64,000 bases of DNA from Pseudanabaena sp. ABRG5-3 (GCF_003967015.1 NZ_AP017560.1:3222048-3286047), one strand, 5' to 3'. Positions 18,994-29,086 are shown, counted from the first letter of the stretch. Numbers and translations are program-made. The notes: generated by a model from the letters alone, not told the origin.

Positions 18994-20379
18994 TTACTTG
19001 TTCAAAATCGGTTGACTCATTTTTGGTGCTAACTCTTTTACATGTCGTGGCGTTAGAGCTTCACATAAATAAAATGAATGAGTCGCAAGAATATATTGAT
19101 TATCACCCCATTCTTGTAAATCTTTGACGATTTGATATTGCCAATCTGGATGTAATCCGTTTTCAATTTCATCAATTAAAACAATAGAATTCGTTGCTTT
19201 ATTATGTCGAATCCACGAATATAAGCAGACCCTCTTAAGTTCACCATGACTTAACTCACCTAAACTTAGTTCTTTATAGTTTTTATCGTCAATATAGTAT
19301 CGAATTGTTAATCCGTCACATTCAGAAGTAGGCAAGATTTCTTTATTACCTCCAAGGATAAATTTCAACTCTTTTGTTAAATCAGAAAAGCTATTACCAT
19401 AATAACCATACTGAATCATAGATTTAGCATCTTCTTCAAGTGCGGTTTTAAAAGCAGCTATTATTTCATTAACAGCAAAAGCATTGAAATTATACAAGTT
19501 TCCAATTTCCAACCTAGCTTTTTCTAAAGTTATTTCATAGCTTTTGTCACTATTGAACATATCTCCAATATTTGCATTACTTAGAAAAATATATGGCTGT
19601 GTAGTTTGACCTGCTAAAAAAATTTGCTTAGATAGGTTAACTAGAAGATTATGTGATTCTATAAAAGAATGATGATTAATTGTGCAACAAAGACTAAAGC
19701 GACGTGACTCACTATTACCTGAATTAATATCCATAGAACATATAAATTCTAGATTTGCTTCTCTTAATGCTTGGTAGCAAACTTCTTCTGATATATTTTC
19801 TAACTGTTCTTCAGCCACTCTAATTTGCTTGTCGATACTTTCCAAGATTGGTCTAATTTTCTTTTGCCTCTCTATTCGCTCATTTGCTGGAGGAATACTA
19901 CGGTAAGAGTTGTCTACAACAAAGTTTGCCTCTAAAAGCTGTAAGTGTTTTTCTTTGTCTAAATTTAAAGAATTTATCTTGGCTTTTAATGATTTTGCTA
20001 AAGAAATCAAATCAATTACAGTACCAATAGAAATATTTTCTATGTTCTCTTGATCTTGCAACCCTGCTGGATAAAGTAGATAAGAGATTGAAATAATTTT
20101 ATTCTTATCCATCAATTCAATATCAATGATTTGATGAATTTTTTCTTCTAAGTTCTCTAGGGAACTTTTCATATGCTGAATAGCATTGGTTATAAATTTA
20201 TGTAAGTTAGGATGTGGCGCACAATGTAAAAGCGTAAAAACAAGTTGTAATAATGTACTTTTCCCACCACCATTCTCACTACCGATCGCAAAAACTTGTG
20301 GATATAAATCTGGTTCAAAAGTTAGTGAAACATCTTTCAAATGACGATAGTTATGGACGTGAACCTTGAGTAATTTCAT
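18994..20379 (-). CDS. ABC/RecF-type AAA ATPase of a two-gene defence-like unit
   Basis: 461 residues. The N-terminus (KLLKVHVHNYRHLKDVSLTF) and Walker A GSENGGGKST (33-42) are RecF/OLD-like. The centre (about 65-200) is Lys/Glu-rich and probably coiled-coil. A signature-like motif LSLGELSHGELKR, Walker B with D-loop VLIDEIENGLHPDW and the H-loop ATHSFY follow. The protein thus has a complete ABC-type ATPase head. It is AT-richer than its neighbours and almost free of HIP1 sites, a hint of transfer. It has its own promoter space after the petA terminator and leads into the TOPRIM-like gene. Confidence 0.8.
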   Translation of the reverse strand: MKLLKVHVHNYRHLKDVSLTFEPDLYPQVFAIGSENGGGKSTLLQLVFTLLHCAPHPNLHKFITNAIQHMKSSLENLEEKIHQIIDIELMDKNKIISISYLLYPAGLQDQENIENISIGTVIDLISLAKSLKAKINSLNLDKEKHLQLLEANFVVDNSYRSIPPANERIERQKKIRPILESIDKQIRVAEEQLENISEEVCYQALREANLEFICSMDINSGNSESRRFSLCCTINHHSFIESHNLLVNLSKQIFLAGQTTQPYIFLSNANIGDMFNSDKSYEITLEKARLEIGNLYNFNAFAVNEIIAAFKTALEEDAKSMIQYGYYGNSFSDLTKELKFILGGNKEILPTSECDGLTIRYYIDDKNYKELSLGELSHGELKRVCLYSWIRHNKATNSIVLIDEIENGLHPDWQYQIVKDLQEWGDNQYILATHSFYLCEALTPRHVKELAPKMSQPILNK

Positions 20380-20437
20380 TGCAAAACCTAAATACTAAAG
20401 TTGTCAACATTCTAACTAAAATATAGACAAACAAAAT

Positions 20438-20464
20438 AAAAAAGCACCCAATGGGTGCTTTTTT
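20438..20464. terminator. Terminator of petC-petA
   Basis: Perfect 12-base arms (AAAAAAGCACCC / GGGTGCTTTTTT) with loop AAT, 19 bp after the petA stop codon on the minus strand. It separates petA from the downstream ATPase gene. Confidence 0.88.
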
Positions 20465-20482
20465 GTTGAAATGTAATGTAAT

Positions 20483-21466
20483 TTAGAAGTTCATTTCTAC
20501 AGCTTGAACTTTTTCGACCTGCTTCTTCTTCAATACCAACAGAATTTGAGTAACGATTACTGCGGCGAAGAATGCTAGTAAACCTTGAATGCGGCGAGGG
20601 TCTTGAAGCACGATTTCACCATCATGCTGACCAAAACCACCAACGTTAGGATTAGTAGTTAGAGGTGCACCCACCTTAACTTCACTACCAGGCTCAACAA
20701 CTAGCTCAGCACCAGCAGGAACCTTCTCAACAGCGATGCTGCCATCGGTAGTTTGGATGGAAATTTCATAACCACCATAGATACCTTCATCTTCATTAGG
20801 AGCGATCGGGCTAATTTGAGTAACTAGACCAGAAACAGAAGAAGTATATTCGTTGTTATTGCTCTTTTCACCAGTGGGGTAAACTTGACCGCGACCACGG
20901 TTACCACCAGCGTATACAGAATACTTCAAGAAGTGGATATTCTTGTCTGTTGCAGGGTCAGGAGAGAGGACAGGGAAAACAATTTCGGAATACTCATCAC
21001 CAGAGATAGGACCGACAAGAACGATATTTTCTTGGTCATCGCTATAGGGTTGGTAATAGATATCTTTAGTCTTTTCCTTTAGTTCTTCAGATAAGCGCTC
21101 TTCAGGAGCAATCTTGAAACCTTCAGGCAATACTAAAACTGCACCAATATTCAAACCTGTTTTGCTACCATCAGCAGCTACTTGCTGTTTGGAGTGGTCA
21201 TAGGGAACTTTGACTACTGCTTCAAATACGGAATCGGGCTTAACAGATTGAGGTAACTCTAACTCAATTCCTTTTTTCGCTAAGTGACAGTTAGCACAGA
21301 CAATTTTGCCAGTTGCTTCACGAGGAGTTTTGTAAGCTTCTTGGGCAAAGTAGGGATAGGCAAAAGCAGACTGGTTATTCAGTCCAAATAACAAAGTCAA
21401 GCTGGTGAGGACGCATAGGCTAACTCCGACAAGCAGACGTTTAGCACGGGATAAAGCTTTTTTCAT
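20483..21466 (-). CDS. petA: Cytochrome f
   Basis: 327 residues from the ATG at 21466 ([11 protein letters not shown]); the longer open frame upstream overlaps petC and lacks a signal. A Sec signal ends at about Ala36, giving a mature start YPYFAQEAY, where the N-terminal Tyr is the axial haem ligand. The covalent haem motif CANCH is at 57-61. A C-terminal membrane anchor ([21 protein letters not shown]) holds it in the thylakoid membrane. It is the c-type cytochrome of the b6f complex, passing electrons from the Rieske protein to plastocyanin or cytochrome c6. It lies 53 bp after petC. Confidence 0.98.
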   Translation of the reverse strand: MKKALSRAKRLLVGVSLCVLTSLTLLFGLNNQSAFAYPYFAQEAYKTPREATGKIVCANCHLAKKGIELELPQSVKPDSVFEAVVKVPYDHSKQQVAADGSKTGLNIGAVLVLPEGFKIAPEERLSEELKEKTKDIYYQPYSDDQENIVLVGPISGDEYSEIVFPVLSPDPATDKNIHFLKYSVYAGGNRGRGQVYPTGEKSNNNEYTSSVSGLVTQISPIAPNEDEGIYGGYEISIQTTDGSIAVEKVPAGAELVVEPGSEVKVGAPLTTNPNVGGFGQHDGEIVLQDPRRIQGLLAFFAAVIVTQILLVLKKKQVEKVQAVEMNF

Positions 21467-21519
21467 GTATGAGTTCAAATGTGATTTAAATACCGATTGC
21501 AAAGAGTTCTGGCAAACTA

Positions 21520-22059
21520 CTAAGACCACCAAGGAGCTTCATTGGTGCGGAAGTCAGTTTCCGTCCAAGTGCTAAATTGTACAACGTCATCCTCAACTGT
21601 GGCATGGGCAAGGGCAAGGGACAGAGGCGCAGGACCACGGACAACTTTGCCTTCGTTGTTGTACTGAGAGCCATGACAAGGACAAATAAACTTGTTCTCG
21701 GCAGCATTCCAAGGTACAACGCAACCAAGGTGAGTACAGACTGCATTTAATCCGTAGGAAGCAATTTCTCTATTTTCAGTAACAACAATGTAGGTGGGGT
21801 CGCCCTTAAGTCCTTGAGCAAGCTCACGTTCACCAGGTTGATGACTTGCCAAGAAAGCCGAAGCAATAATATCTTTGCCCAAGGCATCTTTAGCAGATAC
21901 ACCACCGCCAGCGCCACCACGAGATGGAGGTACAAAATATGCCAAGAATGGGTAGGCAGCACCAAGGGTGGTTACGGCAGCAGACCCCCCTAAAACTAGG
22001 TTTAGAAATCGACGACGACCAATGCTAGGAACATCGGCGGATGCAGAAGCTTGACTCAT
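21520..22059 (-). CDS. petC: Cytochrome b6f Rieske iron-sulfur protein
   Basis: 179 residues. An N-terminal twin-Arg-like GRRRFLN plus one membrane helix (residues 20-45) are followed by a Gly-rich hinge (GGAGGG). The 2Fe-2S ligands are in CTHLGC (Cys108, His110) and CPCHGSQ (Cys126, His129), with Cys113 and Cys128 forming the disulfide. It oxidises plastoquinol in the b6f complex and delivers electrons to cytochrome f. It is first in the petC-petA operon. Confidence 0.98.
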   Translation of the reverse strand: MSQASASADVPSIGRRRFLNLVLGGSAAVTTLGAAYPFLAYFVPPSRGGAGGGVSAKDALGKDIIASAFLASHQPGERELAQGLKGDPTYIVVTENREIASYGLNAVCTHLGCVVPWNAAENKFICPCHGSQYNNEGKVVRGPAPLSLALAHATVEDDVVQFSTWTETDFRTNEAPWWS

Positions 22060-22373
22060 AAATTTGAATTAACGTTGAAGAACGATTTAGCTGAGAAATA
22101 TTACGTTTTATATATCAATCTTTACCATGATATCGACAATCTTTGGACATCTCTCTAGATGTTTTGCAACGAAATGTTAAGCAATGCGATCGCGATGATC
22201 CGAAAACCCTAAAAGTAATGGAATAGAGGCAGTTTGCTTCACTATTTTTGATTTTTAGCCTAGTGATTGTCGTACCATCATTTCAGGAAATATCATTAAA
22301 TTTAACAGGAGTTAGATAACCGCCTTGTTCAAGCGCACGAAGAAAGCAGTTGTTGAGGCTTGAAGTTGCTCGT

Positions 22374-24131
22374 ATGAATGCAAAAGCTACCTCACAGTTC
22401 TCTAAATATCGGATTTTAGGCTTAGTTGGCAGAGGTCAATTCGGGAAAGTTTTGTGTGCGCGTATACGAGATACGGGAAATTTGGTTGCCCTTAAGGAAC
22501 TGGAAAACAAGCGGTTTCCTACGAGCAAACTATTAAGAGAGTTACGATTTCTATTGACCCTACAACATGAAAATATTGTGTCTTGTACGGCATTGGTGCA
22601 TCACCTCAATTACCGTTATTTGGTGATGGACTATTGCGAGGGTGGAACTCTCCGAGATTTGATGAACTATCCCAAGGCATTATCGGTACAGCAATGCTTT
22701 GATTTAGTTAATGATATTTTGCTGGGTTTAGAACATGCCCATACCGCCAATATTATTCATTGTGATATCAAGCCTGAAAATGTCCTATTAAAGATTACTG
22801 CCAAGGGTTGGAAGGCAAAGATCTCTGATTTTGGGATTGCCCGTCTTAGTCAAGAAATTGGCTCTGATGGTAGTAATACAGGTTCCCCTGGTTATATGGC
22901 TCCTGAACGATTTTATGGTCAATTTTCAGAAGGGTCAGATCTTTATGCGGTGGGCATTATTTTGTATGAGCTGTTAGTTGGTAAGCGACCTTTTTCAGGG
23001 ATGCCCACTGAGCTAATGAACGCCCATTTAAATCAAAGGGTACTTGTTCCTGATAGTTTGCCCCGATCTCTACAAGCAGTAATTGCGCGATCGCTAGAAA
23101 AACTACCTAAGCGCCGATATACATCAGCCCAAGAGATGCGTTTAGATCTGTTAGCAGCTATTAATTCTGAAGATTTTAGTCAAATGAATTTTGGTCAGTT
23201 TAAATCAGGATCTGGTATCGAAAGTTGTACAACAGTTCTGTTTTCTCAACATACAAATAATTTTGATCAGAAAGATATGTCTGAGAGGATTGTAGGCTTA
23301 GTGGGGGCAGGTAAAGCGCGTTTTTATAGCACATCAAGTTTGCATTTACGTTGGCATAGCCTCAACCTTGATCAAGAAGAGCTAATTGCGAAATCTGAAC
23401 ACCAAATTGAGGAGATTATCTTTACGAAAAAATCTTTATTTGCTCTGACAAAGCGATCGCTTTATCAGTTTGTACAGGGTAAACCCAAATCTTTATATCA
23501 ATCTACCCAGCCCTTTAAATGGACGGTTTCACCCCATGGCGATTGGTTTGCAATCTCCACAGGCAAGCAGCTTGAAATTAGAAATCTTGTCTATGGCAGG
23601 GCAATGCGTTTGGAGTTTGCGACTAGAGACTTAAGCTGCATTATTGCCTTTGATCAGCATCATCTAGTTGCGATCGCCAATAAACCAGAAACTAATGAAA
23701 GTCGCGCGATCATCATTTCTCGTCGTTGCAATATTATGTATCGTCTGGCTTTGCCTATACCGATCGAGTCAGGTATCGCCACTTTTACTAGCGATCGCGT
23801 ACTTTTACGAGAAGCAGGCAATAGTCAAAATCTTTATTTGCTCGATCTCAAACCCTATCGTTTAGTGCGAATACCACTAGAGTATGAAGTCCTTTTGATG
23901 GCAGCTACGCCTTGGGGCTATACGATTACGGCTAATTACAATGCTTATCAAACAATTTTAATGTTGCTAGATTTACGCGGCAATAATATTAGCAACTTAA
24001 TCATTGATGGTGAAGTTACAGCGATCGCGCCGATTGATATTAATTTAGTGGCGATCGCCACTAGCGACATCTCTGGTTACAAGCTTCAGGTGATTAATCT
24101 CAAAAAGTTAGCTATAGATCTAGTCTTTTAA
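22374..24131 (+). CDS. Ser/Thr protein kinase with C-terminal sensor-like region
   Basis: 585 residues from the ATG at 22374 (a TTG at 22350 is the only alternative). The kinase domain covers about 10-270: LVGRGQFG (17-24), Lys41 in ALKEL, HCDIKPEN near 129 (HRD changed to HCD), DFGIA near 152 and GSPGYMAPE. Lys and Asp of the catalytic core are kept, so activity is likely. Residues 300-585 have no membrane helix and show repeated short beta-strand patterns (for example LHLRWHSLNLD, WFAISTGKQLEIRNL) that suggest a propeller-like domain; this is inference. It is divergent from petC. Confidence 0.88.
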   Translation: MNAKATSQFSKYRILGLVGRGQFGKVLCARIRDTGNLVALKELENKRFPTSKLLRELRFLLTLQHENIVSCTALVHHLNYRYLVMDYCEGGTLRDLMNYPKALSVQQCFDLVNDILLGLEHAHTANIIHCDIKPENVLLKITAKGWKAKISDFGIARLSQEIGSDGSNTGSPGYMAPERFYGQFSEGSDLYAVGIILYELLVGKRPFSGMPTELMNAHLNQRVLVPDSLPRSLQAVIARSLEKLPKRRYTSAQEMRLDLLAAINSEDFSQMNFGQFKSGSGIESCTTVLFSQHTNNFDQKDMSERIVGLVGAGKARFYSTSSLHLRWHSLNLDQEELIAKSEHQIEEIIFTKKSLFALTKRSLYQFVQGKPKSLYQSTQPFKWTVSPHGDWFAISTGKQLEIRNLVYGRAMRLEFATRDLSCIIAFDQHHLVAIANKPETNESRAIIISRRCNIMYRLALPIPIESGIATFTSDRVLLREAGNSQNLYLLDLKPYRLVRIPLEYEVLLMAATPWGYTITANYNAYQTILMLLDLRGNNISNLIIDGEVTAIAPIDINLVAIATSDISGYKLQVINLKKLAIDLVF

Positions 24132-24137
24132 AACCAT

Positions 24138-24178
24138 ATTTTATTAAAAGTTTTGCTTAGCAAAACTTTTAATAAAAT
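24138..24178. terminator. Hairpin after the second kinase
   Basis: Perfect 19-base A/T-rich arms with loop TTA, just after the kinase stop codon and between convergent genes. Confidence 0.75.
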
Positions 24179-24215
24179 AAGAACAAAAGGGACGCAATGC
24201 GTCCCTTTTGTTCTT
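24179..24215. terminator. Terminator between kinase and rne
   Basis: Perfect 17-base arms (AAGAACAAAAGGGACGC) with loop AAT, immediately beside the previous hairpin and eight bases from the rne stop codon. Both strands end in T-rich sequence, so it fits rne as well. Confidence 0.82.
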
Positions 24216-24223
24216 GTTTTTAT

Positions 24224-26440
24224 TTAAGCTTGTGAAGCGGAAGAACGCTTACGGCGTGATGCTTCGGGCGATTGAATTGGGACAAATTCTTTAGAGTTAT
24301 CTAACAAGTCAGTTCTTGAATCTGCATCTGATTCAGTATCAACAGATTCAACTGGTTGCGCCCGATTGACTTTCAAAATCACCCCATTAGGATTAGTAAT
24401 GCCATTACTAATATTTGCGCTCGATGATTCACTAATCGCAACCTCAGATATTGCTGCCACAGTTTCTGTCTCAGCCACATCATCAGAATCAAGAGCAAGA
24501 GAGTTTTCGGTGACTAATTCATTAGCTTCGACAATAGGACTAGATTTGATGGCATTTGCAATTCTAGGAGCTTGCCCCGGTAAAGCAACAGTGACAATCA
24601 CATTACGAGGATCTTTGACTTCGTGATCAACTAATACTAAGGGAGAAACGCCGAGCAAGGAATATACATCCTGCTCTTCCTCGGTCATCTCTACTACAAC
24701 GACTTCTGGGGGCTCCACAACCTTAGTACGTAATTCCCGTTTATTAGGACGTTCGGGGATATTCTCCACCGTTGCGATTGGGCTTGGCTCAACCACCTCA
24801 ACTAATTCTTCGACAGGTTCAGCAATGTGCTTGGTTTGGGCAATGCTCGGTAAGGAGATCTTACTAGGCACTGCTCGCTCAATAATTTCGCGATCGCGTT
24901 CGATGCGTGGCTCAAAACGTGGCTCAACCCGAGGTTCAAAGCGTGCCTCAACTCGCGATCGCACATCCACAGGTGCAACCTTTTCCACCTCACGCAACTC
25001 ACGAGGATCCTTATTGAGTAACGTCCGCTTGCTTCGTCTCCGCAAATTGCCCCGTTCTTGATAGCTTGGATGGTTAACCAAATTTGGCTCCAGTCCACCA
25101 CCCAACTCCGAATCCCCATCCTCATACTCAGAAGTAAAGTCGAGTTGGTTAGACTGCTTCGATTCCCAAGTCCGTGAAGTCGAGTCTACGGGCTGACCTG
25201 CGGCTTCCCCAGGTAAGTGCATCAAATGTCCAAGACCACCACAGGTCGAGCAGGGACGACCAAATAATTCATAAATGCTCTGACCTTGGCGCTTACGGGT
25301 CAGCTCAACCAATCCTAGTTCCGTCAACTGCGCGATCTGCGGACGTGACTTATCCGATCGCAAAGCCTTATTAAAGTATTCCAGCAGTTGCAATTGATCG
25401 CGGCGAGTGTCCATATCAATGAAGTCCACCACGATCACACCCGCAATATTTCGCAAGCGAATCTGACGGGCAATCTCTACAGCCGCTTCACAGTTTGTCC
25501 AAAGTACTGTCTCGCGGGAGGTTTGGGACTTTGTAAAGGATCCAGAGTTAACGTCAATGACAGTTAATGCTTCGGTTGGCTCAATGATGACATAGCCACC
25601 ACTAGGCAGATCGACGCGGGGCTTCAACGCCTCACGGATACCTGCATTGACGCGGAAATATTCCAAAATGGGGGTGCGTTCACGATGATGATCGAGTAGC
25701 AGCCCACTAGGAATTTTGCCATCGCCCCAGTTGAGTAAATGCTGCTTAATGCGGCGTAAACCATCACTAGAGTCGGTGACAATCCGATTTACCTCAGTGC
25801 TATAGAGGTCACGCAGTACCCGTTGGACAAAATCCCTTTCGCGATCGAGCAGGGTTGGCTGGCGCGTAGTTGCCACATCCTGCTGAATGCCTTCCCACTG
25901 ACGTTGCAAATTATCAAGATCTTCAATAATCTGCTCCTCAGGCATCCCATCCGCCTCAGTCCGCACTAAAATGCCCATGCCCGCAGGCTTGACCAAAATC
26001 GCCAGCGCCCGCAGACGATTACGCTCAGCCTCACTGCGAATGCGTCGGGAGAGGTTCACACCGCGACCAAAGGGCAGTAGCACCACATAACGACCGGGTA
26101 GCGAAATATTTCCCGTCAAACGGGGACCTTTATTACCCGTTGGCTCTTTCATTACCTGCACCAACACACGCTGTTGCGGTACGACCAGATCGCTGATTGA
26201 ACCTGACGATCGCCGCATTTTTAAAGGACCAAGGTCAGTAATGTGAATAAACCCATTGCGATCGCCATCGCCAATATTTACAAATGCCGCATCAATACTA
26301 GTTAAAACATTTTCGACAACGCCCAAGTAAACATCCCCAACTTGGTGAGTTCCTGCGGCAACAACAATTTCTTCAATTTGATCTTCACTAAATACGGCAG
26401 CAATTCGATACTGCTCGGCAATAATTATTTGCTTTGGCAT
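24224..26440 (-). CDS. rne: Ribonuclease E (cyanobacterial type)
   Basis: 738 residues. Endoribonuclease for mRNA decay and rRNA/tRNA processing. The S1 domain lies at about 30-120 (GDVYLGVVENVL...AAFVNIG), the DNase I-like catalytic Asp residues are in VIDVNSGSF near 294 and VVDFIDMD near 335, and the zinc-link CSTCGG is near 395. The C-terminal half is low-complexity with Glu/Val/Arg repeats and ends in SRRKRSSASQA, which recalls the Arg-rich end that binds PNPase in cyanobacterial RNase E, although it is less basic. An AU-rich leader lies upstream. Confidence 0.95.
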   Translation of the reverse strand: MPKQIIIAEQYRIAAVFSEDQIEEIVVAAGTHQVGDVYLGVVENVLTSIDAAFVNIGDGDRNGFIHITDLGPLKMRRSSGSISDLVVPQQRVLVQVMKEPTGNKGPRLTGNISLPGRYVVLLPFGRGVNLSRRIRSEAERNRLRALAILVKPAGMGILVRTEADGMPEEQIIEDLDNLQRQWEGIQQDVATTRQPTLLDRERDFVQRVLRDLYSTEVNRIVTDSSDGLRRIKQHLLNWGDGKIPSGLLLDHHRERTPILEYFRVNAGIREALKPRVDLPSGGYVIIEPTEALTVIDVNSGSFTKSQTSRETVLWTNCEAAVEIARQIRLRNIAGVIVVDFIDMDTRRDQLQLLEYFNKALRSDKSRPQIAQLTELGLVELTRKRQGQSIYELFGRPCSTCGGLGHLMHLPGEAAGQPVDSTSRTWESKQSNQLDFTSEYEDGDSELGGGLEPNLVNHPSYQERGNLRRRSKRTLLNKDPRELREVEKVAPVDVRSRVEARFEPRVEPRFEPRIERDREIIERAVPSKISLPSIAQTKHIAEPVEELVEVVEPSPIATVENIPERPNKRELRTKVVEPPEVVVVEMTEEEQDVYSLLGVSPLVLVDHEVKDPRNVIVTVALPGQAPRIANAIKSSPIVEANELVTENSLALDSDDVAETETVAAISEVAISESSSANISNGITNPNGVILKVNRAQPVESVDTESDADSRTDLLDNSKEFVPIQSPEASRRKRSSASQA

Positions 26441-27244
26441 TCAATTTCCTCAGAATTTCTTCGATTCAAAAGAGCCAGTCTAAGAACCTATCTGAAAAAT
26501 ATTTTTTTACACAAACTTTTAGAAAAATGTTTAGAAAAATATTTTCAGACCCCTGATCAAAAACCTCAAAGAGTCATAGGGGGCTTTAACACAGAACATA
26601 CCAATAACGAAAGCAAGAAAAAAATTTCGATTACAAATAGCCCTTATCGTCAACTTAATACTTAGCTATGTACCGAAGCTCGTATTGGTTGATTTGTCTG
26701 CTCTGACATCACGATAGTTGAGACATGTTGATTTGTTCGGAATGGTTTAGATACCAAAAACTATGATGCTCACAGCTTTTAAATAAATTAGTTTCTATAC
26801 GAAATAGGTAGGTTTTACTATCTACTTTGTGTAAAAACTAGATTTTAAAAATCTTACAGATTAGCGACTCTAAGCTTTGCTTATCATCATTAATCTGAGC
26901 GAGCAATACTCATGGCAATACTTATGGCAATGCAGTATGAATATAGTTATTGGAAAGATTGGTGGGGTTTCGTTAAAAGCTAAGGTTATTTCTTAGACTG
27001 ACTTTTATTAAACTATCTAGAAGGTGCTTACACCATTTGCCTACAGCATTCAGCCTATAGGTAAAACAGCGTACTTGATGATTCAAGTTTATGATTATGG
27101 TAGGTAAGCTTGATTGCTTAACTAACAGCTAGATGCACTTTAGCTAGATGCACTTTAGCTAGCAGCTACCTTAAGCCTATCGTAGTATTATAGCGCAGCA
27201 TTGAGCGTTACTATTTCTTAATAGTGTTTTAATATTAGGTAGTT
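26441..27244. other. 804-bp divergent gap upstream of rne
   Basis: No convincing gene is seen. Close to rne it holds an A/T-rich inverted repeat (26492-26508 with 26533-26547), which would lie in the rne leader RNA. Near the other end a 15-bp unit, (C/T)AGCTAGATGCACTT, is repeated in tandem at 27126-27155. The rest shows no clear structure to me. Confidence 0.6.
26492..26547 (-). promoter_or_regulatory. rne: AU-rich stem in the rne leader
   Basis: CTGAAAAATATTTTT-like arms pair around a short A/T-rich loop 50-105 bases upstream of the rne start codon. RNase E autoregulates through its AU-rich 5' leader in other bacteria, including cyanobacteria; the same role here is inference. Confidence 0.4.
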
Positions 27245-28651
27245 GTGTTGGCTATCTGGTTGTCCCAACTATCCAACTTTAAAAATGAAGATGAGGGTAA
27301 GGTTCTGAGTACGCGAGTAGTTATCGTCCGTCACGGCGAAAGTAATTTCAATATCCTGAGCAAAATCCAAGGACGGGGCAATTACGATCGCCCAGAATTG
27401 CAGTCTGTATTAACTGACAAGGGTAAGCATCAAGCTAAACTCGCAGGTAGAGCTTTAGCCAACTTAGGTATTGATGTTGCCTATGCCAGCCCTCTAGTTC
27501 GCGCTCAGCACACTGCTCAGATCATTCTTTCTGAAAATTTTCAGCCACCAGTCTTAAATACTACTGAGGGCTTGCTCGAAATCGACCTCACTGAGTGGGA
27601 ATCGATGATTGCGAGTGATGTCAAAGAGCAATTTCCTGAAAAATATCATTTTTGGCAAAATGAGCCAGAAAAATTTCAACTAGGCGATCGCTACCCCATT
27701 CTTGATCTGTTCGAGCAAGCCAAGGCCCTGTGGGCAGAAATCTTGCCTAAGCATGAAGATAAAACCATATTACTGGTGGGGCATAGTGGCATTAATCGAG
27801 CGCTAATCTGCTCAGCGATCGGCATCCCCGTCAGTCTTTATCACAATATCCACCAAGTCAACTGCGCGATCAGCGTCCTCAATTTCCAAGGTTCAAGCAT
27901 TAACGAAGGTGTCCAGCTAGAGTCACTGAACCTCGTCAGCCATCTCCAAGATCTCACTGAATCACCATTGCCCCCGCTCAAGAAAAACAACAATGGACCA
28001 CGTCTCTTGCTAGTACGTCATGGTGAAACTGAGTGGAATCGCCAAAAACGCTTCCAAGGACAAATTGATGTCCCCCTCAATAATAATGGTCATGCTCAGG
28101 CAAGACTCGCTAGTGAATTTCTCGCCAAAGTCAAAATCGACAAGGCTTTCAGCAGTCCAATGCTCCGTCCCAAGGATACGGCGCTAGAAATTTTAAGTAA
28201 GCATCCCAATATCAAACTTGAGCTATTTGACGAACTCAAAGAAATTTCTCATGGTCTCTGGGAAGGTAAATTTGAGCATGAAATCGAAGCCGAATTTGCA
28301 GGTCAGCTAGCCTTCTGGCAATCTCAGCCCGAAACTGTACAAATGCCTGAAGGAGAGAATTTACAGCAGGTGTGGGATCGTGTCGCCGTAATTTGGCAAA
28401 AAATTGTGGAGTCAGTACCCGCAGGAGAAACGGCTCTAGTTGTCGCCCATGATGCTGTGAATAAGGCAATTCTTTGTTTATTATTTGGCTTTACACCAGA
28501 ACAATTTTGGATCTTTAAGCAAGGTAATGGCGGCGTAAGTGTAATTGACTATCCTCAAGGCGCACAGGGTAAACCAGTTTTACAGTCTTGCAATATCACC
28601 ACCCATCTCTCTGAAGGCATTCTCGATCGCACAGCCGCAGGAGCTTTGTAA
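27245..28651 (+). CDS. Two-domain histidine phosphatase (phosphoglycerate mutase-like)
   Basis: 468 residues with two histidine phosphatase domains in tandem. Domain 1 starts VVIVRHGESNFN (about 25-215) with its second His in LLVGHSGINRA; domain 2 starts LLLVRHGETEWN (about 252-450) with ALVVAHDAVNKA. Both catalytic His pairs are present, so both halves may be active. Double-domain proteins of this type are conserved in cyanobacteria, but the substrate is not established (phosphoglycerate mutase, phosphoserine or sugar phosphatase are all annotated). The start is uncertain: GTG at 27245 is the first, and TTG at 27248 or 27260 is possible. Confidence 0.85.
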   Translation: MLAIWLSQLSNFKNEDEGKVLSTRVVIVRHGESNFNILSKIQGRGNYDRPELQSVLTDKGKHQAKLAGRALANLGIDVAYASPLVRAQHTAQIILSENFQPPVLNTTEGLLEIDLTEWESMIASDVKEQFPEKYHFWQNEPEKFQLGDRYPILDLFEQAKALWAEILPKHEDKTILLVGHSGINRALICSAIGIPVSLYHNIHQVNCAISVLNFQGSSINEGVQLESLNLVSHLQDLTESPLPPLKKNNNGPRLLLVRHGETEWNRQKRFQGQIDVPLNNNGHAQARLASEFLAKVKIDKAFSSPMLRPKDTALEILSKHPNIKLELFDELKEISHGLWEGKFEHEIEAEFAGQLAFWQSQPETVQMPEGENLQQVWDRVAVIWQKIVESVPAGETALVVAHDAVNKAILCLLFGFTPEQFWIFKQGNGGVSVIDYPQGAQGKPVLQSCNITTHLSEGILDRTAAGAL

Positions 28652-28676
28652 GTTCAAGTAAATTAATCAAGAACTA

Positions 28677-28715
28677 GATTTTTGGTGGCGCGGCTTCGCC
28701 GCGCCACCAAAAATC
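28677..28715 (+). terminator. 18-bp perfect hairpin after the double phosphatase
   Basis: GATTTTTGGTGGCGCGGC pairs with its complement around loop TTC. It lies 26 bp after the stop codon; no T run follows, so termination is inferred. Confidence 0.65.
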
Positions 28716-28821
28716 GGGTCTCTACCCCATTTGCTTCAGCCCTTAAGAGAGACGCATTTTCTGCTAATTTGGTGTAAAGGATTTATTTTGGTATTTTGTT
28801 TTAGTACTTGGAGTTAAAAAA

Positions 28822-29010
28822 ATGACTATCTTATTTCAGCTTTTATTAGCTGCATTTGTGCTGTTTTCCTTCGTTTTGGTGATTGGCGTACCCGTCGCAT
28901 ATGCATCTCCTAGCTCTTGGAACCAAACCAAGCCCCTCTTGTTTCTTGGCTCCCTAATTTGGGTAGCTTTTGTCATCGTGATCGGCATCTTAAATTCTTT
29001 TGTAGCTTAA
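28822..29010 (+). CDS. psbZ: Photosystem II protein PsbZ
   Basis: 62 residues with two membrane helices ([22 protein letters not shown] and [18 protein letters not shown], each shown partly), the typical size. PsbZ (Ycf9) sits at the edge of the photosystem II core near CP43 and helps its association with other complexes. The loop [10 protein letters not shown] is the family signature. It is followed by ribH, a gene order seen in other cyanobacteria, with a hairpin between them. Confidence 0.96.
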   Translation: MTILFQLLLAAFVLFSFVLVIGVPVAYASPSSWNQTKPLLFLGSLIWVAFVIVIGILNSFVA

Positions 29011-29017
29011 TCAATAG

Positions 29018-29046
29018 TTTGATGGAGCGCTAAGCGCTCCATCAAA
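29018..29046 (+). terminator. Hairpin after psbZ
   Basis: Perfect 13-base arms TTTGATGGAGCGC with loop TAA, eight bases after the stop codon. Confidence 0.75.
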
Positions 29047-29086
29047 TCCTTAAATTTTTTATTTTTGACTTTACATAATCAACTCT

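Noticed and set aside
26342-26665. Plus-strand frame over the start of rne and its leader
   Set aside because: It overlaps the RNase E start antisense, is A/T-rich and resembles no protein.
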